Part shown: positions 59,451 to 64,000 of the stretch, piece by piece | How positions within the stretch are numbered: position 1 is the stretch's first letter | How the letters are laid out: every line of letters begins with the position of its first letter | DNA from: JALYOC01 sp036675345 | Lineage (GTDB): Bacteria > Myxococcota > Myxococcia > Myxococcales > Myxococcaceae | DNA length: 64,000 nucleotides | Assembly: GCA_036675345.1 (NCBI GenBank) | Contig: JAKFFE010000026.1 | Location: forward strand, 203,623 to 267,622 | Direction: 5' to 3' | Notes under the pieces: model-generated | Databases searched by the model: none | The model's input: the letters and a program-made list of their open reading frames with translations, nothing else | What the model was told of the DNA's origin: nothing | Made by a program: the position numbers and the translations under genes

Positions 59451-59479
59451 GGGGAGGCGTTCGCTATAGCAGTGGTCCG

Positions 59480-60682
59480 ATGTCCTATCTCGTTCTCGCC
59501 CGCAAGTGGCGCCCGCAGACCTTCCAAGACATGACCGGCCAGGAGCATGTGGTCCGGACCGTCGCCAACGCGATCAAGCTGGACCGGGTCGCGCATGCGT
59601 ACCTGTTCTGCGGACCGCGCGGCGTCGGCAAGACCACCGCCGCCCGGCTGCTGGCCAAGGCGCTGAACTGCGAGAAGGGCCCCACCTCGGAGCCGTGCGG
59701 GGTGTGCCAGGCCTGCACCGAGATCGCCGCCGGCACCTCGGTGGACGTGGCGGAGATCGACGGCGCCTCCAACAACGGCGTGGAGAACGTCCGGGAGATC
59801 CGGGAGAACGCCAAGTACCTGCCCCAGCGGGACCGTCACAAGATCTACATCATCGACGAGGTCCACATGCTGACCGGGGCGGCGTTCAACGCGCTGCTCA
59901 AGACGCTGGAGGAGCCGCCGGGGCACGTGAAGTTCATCTTCGCCACCACCGAACCGCACAAGCTGCCGGACACCATCCTCTCCCGCTGCCAGCGTCACAA
60001 CTTCCGCCGGATCCCCGCCGGGAGGATGCTCAAGCGGCTGCAGGAGATCTGCGTGGCGGAAGGGGCCGGGATCTCCGACCGGGCGCTGTCGCTGATCGTC
60101 CGGCAGTCGGAGGGCGGGATGCGCGACGCGCTCTCCTTGCTGGATCAAATCCTCTCCGCCGCCGGCACCCAGCCCACCGACGAGGAGGTGGCCGAGGCGC
60201 TGGGCGCGATCGACCGCACCGTGGTCCAGGACATCGTGGAGGGGCTGGTCCGCCGCGACGCCAAGCGGGTGCTGGTCCGGATCGAGGACGTGTTCAACCG
60301 GGGGGTGGACCTCAAGCGGCTGGCGGAGGAGACCGCGCTGCAGCTGCGCCATGTGTTCGTGGCCAAGGCGCTGCACGAGGCCCCCTCCGAGCTGGCCGAG
60401 TCCGAGCAGAAGGCGGTGATGGCCCTGGCCCAGGAGGCGGACTCCGCCCAGCTGGCCCGGCTGTTCGACGTGATCCACGGCGCGGTGTGGGACGTCTCCC
60501 GCGCCGCCCAGCCCCGCCTGGCGCTGGAGATGGCCTTCCTCAAGGCGATCCAGCTCTCCCCTGCCGCCTCCATCCCCGAGCTGATCGCCAAGGTGGAACG
60601 GCTGGCCGGTGGGCCCGACCAGAAGTCTCTCGGGGCGCCTGGAGGTCGCTCCGCTTCGTCGACCTTTCGCCAGCCCTCCTGA
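59480..60682 (+). CDS. dnaX: DNA polymerase III subunit gamma/tau, head part (gamma-length product)
   Basis: 400 aa as read in the first frame. AAA+ clamp-loader motor: Walker A GPRGVGKTTAA (45-55), zinc Cys64, Cys73, Cys76 and Cys79, Walker B IIDEVHM (DEVH 126-129), sensor SRCQRHNF. The frame ends with a TGA at 60680-60682 right after domain III, like the gamma form. The tau tail continues in another frame (60609-61913); a +1 shift at CCC-TCC-TGA would join them. A 6-bp hairpin (GGCGCG/CGCGCC, 60689-60703) lies 6 nt after the stop. Either programmed frameshifting or a one-base sequence error. Confidence 0.93.
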   Translation: MSYLVLARKWRPQTFQDMTGQEHVVRTVANAIKLDRVAHAYLFCGPRGVGKTTAARLLAKALNCEKGPTSEPCGVCQACTEIAAGTSVDVAEIDGASNNGVENVREIRENAKYLPQRDRHKIYIIDEVHMLTGAAFNALLKTLEEPPGHVKFIFATTEPHKLPDTILSRCQRHNFRRIPAGRMLKRLQEICVAEGAGISDRALSLIVRQSEGGMRDALSLLDQILSAAGTQPTDEEVAEALGAIDRTVVQDIVEGLVRRDAKRVLVRIEDVFNRGVDLKRLAEETALQLRHVFVAKALHEAPSELAESEQKAVMALAQEADSAQLARLFDVIHGAVWDVSRAAQPRLALEMAFLKAIQLSPAASIPELIAKVERLAGGPDQKSLGAPGGRSASSTFRQPS

Positions 60683-61913
60683 GGCCCCGGCGCGCACCGC
60701 GCCCTCGGCAAGCTCCCCCCGCAGCGGTCCCTCCGCCTCCCTCGCCACCGGCGTGGCCGAGGCAGTCGTCTCGCGCGCCGCTCCCGGACCGACCTCCCCT
60801 CGCTACGAGCCGGGACGCTTCAACGCTCCGACGGCGCCCTCCGCTCGCGCCGAGCCGCCGCCTCGCTTCGACGGGCACGCGGCGCCTCCCGGTCGAAACG
60901 AGCCGTCGGATCGCTTCGACGGTCACCTGGCGCCTCCCGCTCGCAACGAGCCGCCGGCGCGCTTCGACGGTCAGGTGGTGCCTCCCGCTCGCAATGAGTC
61001 GCCGGCGCGCCTCGACGGTCAGGTGGCGCCTCCTGCTCGCAATGAGTCGCCGGCGCGCCTCGACGGTCCGGTGGCGCCTCCCGCCCGCAACGATTCGCCC
61101 GCAGGTCAGTTCAAGGGTCTTGCCAGCCCGGCTCGCACTGACCTCCCGCCCGCGCCCCTGGTTCGCACCGTCAACGCCAACGGAGATCGCCTCTTCCCCC
61201 AGGAGGCCGGCCCCGAGGGCTGTGCCTCCGGCGAATGCCTCCCCGACGTCCCGGTCGCCGCAGCCTCCTTCTCGGCTGTTTCTGGCGTCGCTGGCGTCTC
61301 AGCCTCCGCCGCGGTCTCCGCCGTCTCAGCCTCCGCCGCGGTCTCCGCCGTCTCAGCCTCCGCCGCCGTCTCCGCCGTCTCAACCTCCGCCGTCTCCGAG
61401 GAGGACGACGAGGCGCCCGAGCCCCCGGCTCCGGTCGCGCTGCTGGCGCGGCCTCCCGCCTCTCCGGCGGAGGCCTGGCGCGCGGCGGTGGACAAGGTCC
61501 GGGCCGCCTCTCCCCGGCATGGCGCCTCGCTGGCCTTCGGGCGGCTGATCTCGCTGCGCCCCGGAGAGGTCACCCTCGCCTACCCGCGTGAGGCCGGCTT
61601 CCACCGGACCACCATTGGCGCCTCCACCGGCAAGACCCTGGTGGAGAAGATCCTGGCCGAGCACTTCGGCCGCCCCACCCGGATGCTGCTGGAGGAGGGC
61701 ACCGATGCGGCGGCCCGGGCGGCACCCAGCATCGCCGAGCAGGACATCAAGGTCCGCGCCGACCACGAGAAGAGCACCGACGCCAAGGTCCGGACCCACC
61801 CGGCGATGCGGGCGGTGCTCAAGCTGCTGGGCGGGGAGATTGAACACATCCAGGTGCTGGAACGTGAACGTCCGGCCCCCTCGGAGTTGGAGTCCCCGGA
61901 GGACGGGGGCTGA
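60609..61913 (+). CDS. dnaX: Tau C-terminal part of DnaX, in the +1 frame
   Basis: If joined at 60681 the tail adds 410 aa, making tau of 810 aa. It has Pro/Ala-rich DNA-repeat regions: five to six copies of a 16-residue unit near ARNESPARLDGQVAPP, then repeats of SASAAVSAV, then a conserved C-terminal domain (EAWRAAVDKVRAASPRHGASLAFGRLI, ..AEHFGRPTRMLL.., MRAVLKLLGGEIEHIQVLERE) that looks like the alpha/DnaB-binding end of tau. The open frame has its own GTG at 60609 but no ribosome site was noted, so an independent gene is less likely. Confidence 0.75.
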   Translation: MGPTRSLSGRLEVAPLRRPFASPPEAPARTAPSASSPRSGPSASLATGVAEAVVSRAAPGPTSPRYEPGRFNAPTAPSARAEPPPRFDGHAAPPGRNEPSDRFDGHLAPPARNEPPARFDGQVVPPARNESPARLDGQVAPPARNESPARLDGPVAPPARNDSPAGQFKGLASPARTDLPPAPLVRTVNANGDRLFPQEAGPEGCASGECLPDVPVAAASFSAVSGVAGVSASAAVSAVSASAAVSAVSASAAVSAVSTSAVSEEDDEAPEPPAPVALLARPPASPAEAWRAAVDKVRAASPRHGASLAFGRLISLRPGEVTLAYPREAGFHRTTIGASTGKTLVEKILAEHFGRPTRMLLEEGTDAAARAAPSIAEQDIKVRADHEKSTDAKVRTHPAMRAVLKLLGGEIEHIQVLERERPAPSELESPEDGG

Positions 61914-61971
61914 ACCTACGGGCAGGCTGGGTTAGCTTCCCGCGCGATTTCCAAAGCACCACGGAGAACAC

Positions 61972-62289
61972 ATGCCAGGCGTCGATCTCAACTACTTCAT
62001 CCGACAGGCCAACAAGCTCACCGAGAAGATCGAGGAGCGCCGCACCAAGCTCGCCGAGGAGACCGTGGAGGCCCAGGCCGGTGACGGCCGGGTGACGGTG
62101 GTGGCCACCGGGGCCCGCACCGTGCGCAGCATCAAGATCGATCCCAAGCTGATCGACCCCTCCGATCCCTCGATGCTGGAGGATCTGGTCACCGCCGCGG
62201 TGAACGCCGCGCTGGAGAAGGCCTCCGACTACGAGAAGCGCGAGCTGGGCAAGGTCTCCGGCGGCGTGAAGATCCCCGGCATCACCTGA
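61972..62289 (+). CDS. ybaB: YbaB/EbfC family nucleoid-associated protein
   Basis: 105 aa. The pattern fits YbaB/EbfC: N-terminal helix (NYFIRQANKLTEKIEERRTKLAEE), a beta core VEAQAGDGRVTVVATGARTVRSIKIDPKL, and the C-terminal helix LEDLVTAAVNAALEKASDY. It forms a tweezer-like dimer that binds DNA without sequence specificity. The dnaX-ybaB-recR order is conserved in bacteria. Its stop overlaps the recR start. Confidence 0.92.
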   Translation: MPGVDLNYFIRQANKLTEKIEERRTKLAEETVEAQAGDGRVTVVATGARTVRSIKIDPKLIDPSDPSMLEDLVTAAVNAALEKASDYEKRELGKVSGGVKIPGIT

Positions 62290-62885
62290 TGAGCAGCCCC
62301 GAACCGCTCAACCGCCTGGTGGCGCAGTTGGCCAAGCTTCCCGGGATCGGAGAGAAGACCGCCCAGCGGCTGGCGTTCTTCATCCTCCGGGCGCCGGAGG
62401 ACTACGCCCAGGAGCTGGCCACCGCGGTTCGGGAGGTGAAGGAGAAGGTCCACCTCTGCTCCCGCTGCTTCAACCTCACCGAGTCCGAGCTGTGCGGGCT
62501 GTGCCGCGACACCCGCCGCGACGACCGGCTGGTGTGCGTGATCGAGGGGATCGCCGACCTGATGGCCATCGAGCGGACCCGGGAGTTCAAGGGCCGCTAC
62601 CACGTGCTCCACGGGGTGCTCTCGCCCCTGGAGGGGGTGGGCCCGGACCAGCTGCGGATCAAGGAGCTGATCCAGCGGTTGGAGGAGGGCCGGATCGAAG
62701 AGGTGATCGTGGCCACCAACCCGGACGTGGAGGGAGAGGCCACCGCCCTGTACCTGATGCGGCTGCTCAAGCCGATCGGGATCCGGGTCTCGCGGATCGC
62801 CCAGGGCCTGCCGATGGGCGGAGACCTGGAGTTCGCGGACCAGGCCACCGTGGCCCGGGCCATCGCCTCCCGGCGCGACCTGTAG
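62289..62885 (+). CDS. recR: Recombination protein RecR
   Basis: 198 aa. N-terminal HhH (LAKLPGIGEKTAQRLAFF), zinc finger Cys57, Cys60, Cys69 and Cys72 (CSRCFNLTESELCGLC), then a Toprim domain (VCVIEGIADLMAIERT..NPDVEGEATALYL). It acts with RecO and RecF to load RecA on gapped DNA. Start and ybaB stop share TGATG, so translation is coupled. Confidence 0.96.
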   Translation: MSSPEPLNRLVAQLAKLPGIGEKTAQRLAFFILRAPEDYAQELATAVREVKEKVHLCSRCFNLTESELCGLCRDTRRDDRLVCVIEGIADLMAIERTREFKGRYHVLHGVLSPLEGVGPDQLRIKELIQRLEEGRIEEVIVATNPDVEGEATALYLMRLLKPIGIRVSRIAQGLPMGGDLEFADQATVARAIASRRDL

Positions 62886-62898
62886 CCTCAGGCCCGCT

Positions 62899-63804
62899 TC
62901 AGCGGTTTCCGAACTCGGTGGGCTGCACCGTCTGCAGGTAGGCCCACAGCGCCTGCATCTCCAGCTCGTTGAACTTCTTGGTGGCCTCGATGGGCATGAA
63001 CGGGTTGAGCGGCTGGCCGCTCTTGCGCACCCCTTCCCGCATCAGCTTGTCGAAGTCCGCGAAGCTCCAGCTCTTGAGGCCGGTCTCGTGCGGGGTCAGG
63101 TTCGACGGGATCGGCAGCGAGGCCGGCGCGCCCGGGAGCGGACCGCCGCTGAGCTTCTGGCCATGGCAGCCCAGACAGAGCCCGGAGATGTGCTTGCCGT
63201 AGGCGGCGGTGGGCGCCGGCTCCGGGGCCACCGGGAGGTTGGCGTGGTCGATCCGCCGGGCCACATCCAGAGGCATCATGTCCATCCGGTCCAGGATCTT
63301 CCCCACCGGCCCCACCTCCACCACCTGCGGCTCGGTATCCACCGGAGGCAGGGTGCGCAGGTAGGAGATCAGCGCGTCCACGTCGGAGGCCGGCCACCAG
63401 GAGAAGTCGCTGCTGGGCATGAACCGGGCGGAGGTCCCGTCGCGGCGGATGCCGTGCTTGATCAACCGGGCCAGCTCCCCATCGCTGTAGTTGGCCAGGG
63501 TGCCGTTCTTGCCCGCGGTGATGTTCACCCCGCCCATTCGGGCGATGGGCATCATGTCCTCGGCCTTGCCGCCCTCGCCGTTCGGACCGTGGCAGGCCAG
63601 ACAGGCGCCCAGCGCTTCGGCCAGGTGCTTGCCCCGCTCCAGCACCGCCGGATCCTCCGAGCGGGCGACCTGCGGCAAGGGGACCTCGTACTTGCGGGTG
63701 ATGCTCTGATCGAAGGCCCGGATCTGCAGCCAGGCAAAGAGCCCGCCTCCGACCGCGATCACCACCACCAGCGCCAGCAGCCCCAACAAGATTTTCTTGA
63801 TCAT
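62899..63804 (-). CDS. Diheme c-type cytochrome
   Basis: 301 aa. One N-terminal membrane anchor (LLGLLALVVVIAVGGGLFAWL, ~7-27), then two heme c motifs, Cys68-x2-Cys71-His72 (CLACHG) and Cys210-x2-Cys213-His214 (CLGCHG), each in a cytochrome c-like domain with Met candidates such as MPSSDF and PFMPIEATK. Located at the periplasmic face and transfers electrons. Convergent with recR (13 bp). The partner oxidase or dehydrogenase is not in the window. Confidence 0.9.
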   Translation of the reverse strand: MIKKILLGLLALVVVIAVGGGLFAWLQIRAFDQSITRKYEVPLPQVARSEDPAVLERGKHLAEALGACLACHGPNGEGGKAEDMMPIARMGGVNITAGKNGTLANYSDGELARLIKHGIRRDGTSARFMPSSDFSWWPASDVDALISYLRTLPPVDTEPQVVEVGPVGKILDRMDMMPLDVARRIDHANLPVAPEPAPTAAYGKHISGLCLGCHGQKLSGGPLPGAPASLPIPSNLTPHETGLKSWSFADFDKLMREGVRKSGQPLNPFMPIEATKKFNELEMQALWAYLQTVQPTEFGNR

Positions 63805-63871
63805 CCGGCCGGCAAACCTAGCAGCTGATCAGGATCAAGAAAGCCCACCCCCCATCCGCGGCCGCCAGGAA

Positions 63872-63913
63872 GCACCGCGTCAATAAAGGGGACAGCAACT
63901 GTCTCCGTTTTCA
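63872..63913. repeat. Partial copy of the REP-like element
   Basis: GCACCGCGTCAATAAAGGG, then GACAG at 63891-63895, matches the element at 31978 at 22 of 24 positions. Then a compact hairpin GGGGACAG / CTGTCTCC with a CAA loop. It lies upstream of the cytochrome gene, near the right edge. The region 63805-64000 holds no supported gene. Confidence 0.6.
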
Positions 63914-64000
63914 AGGGCAATCGCGGGCAGATCCCGGTTGCCAGGGTTAGGCGTCGGTTAGGCGGGCAGAGCCAGGGAGGCATCCCAGGCTTTGCCCGTT

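Noticed and set aside
60609..61913. Independent gene overlapping dnaX
   Set aside because: Its C terminus looks like the tail of tau and no ribosome site precedes the GTG; a split dnaX explains it better.
63801..63983. 60-aa minus-strand ORF at the right edge
   Set aside because: It crosses the REP-like element and overlaps the cytochrome start; no coding signal.

Overview
The window is a 64 kb stretch of very GC-rich, densely coding chromosomal DNA from what looks like a myxobacterium (Myxococcota). No rRNA is present, so this is inferred from style: strong G/C at third codon positions, many GTG starts and 4-bp ATGA overlaps, a Hanks-type Ser/Thr kinase, large TPR proteins with disordered Pro/Ala-rich linkers, a zinc-ribbon/GYF protein resembling the gliding protein GltJ/AgmX, Lys/Ala histone-H1-like tails and many lipoproteins. 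No prophage, complete transposon or CRISPR array was seen.

Left part (1-17 kb): the 3' end of a TatD nuclease, tcdA, a GH5-like lipoprotein, a TPR protein with an H1-like tail, a decayed transglycosylase, a stand-alone PD-(D/E)XK nuclease with Cas4/AddB-like cysteines, mutY, a TfoX-domain protein with an H1-like tail, an internally duplicated TetR-type protein, an M43-like metalloprotease, and a methionine block on the minus strand (ArsR-methyltransferase fusion, metH, MetE-like protein).

Accessory-looking part (17.6-23.8 kb): a repetitive Ala/Gly-rich 541-aa protein followed by a SUKH-type immunity protein and an overlapping 78-aa protein, then an M14 peptidase, an Asp-box propeller protein next to a MoaD-like sulfur carrier, and a fragment of a Fic protein.

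Middle (23.8-44.7 kb): two overlapping bacterial-PH membrane proteins, a patatin, a Ser/Thr kinase, a YiiX-like peptidase with a SirB1-like protein, an acidic repeat lipoprotein, a Nudix hydrolase, a trxB / PLP enzyme / moaC / class V aminotransferase operon, a cNMP-binding protein, radC, recQ, and a 1217-aa TPR membrane protein. A REP-like hairpin lies at 32.0 kb and a partial relative at 63.9 kb.

Right part (44.9-64 kb): a five-gene minus-strand operon for a surface glycan or lipid (FAD oxidoreductase, GT2, deacetylase, acyltransferase, epimerase), a 52-bp palindromic tandem repeat array, the 1442-aa zinc-ribbon/GYF/TPR protein, then a translation cluster: serS, four tRNA-Ser genes of different anticodon, tRNA-Arg(ACG), tadA (whose product modifies that tRNA-Arg) and the SRP RNA. 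It ends with a GT22-type membrane glycosyltransferase, dnaX-ybaB-recR and a diheme cytochrome c. dnaX is split between two frames and needs a +1 shift to make a full-length tau. This is either programmed frameshifting at TCC-TGA or a one-base sequence error.
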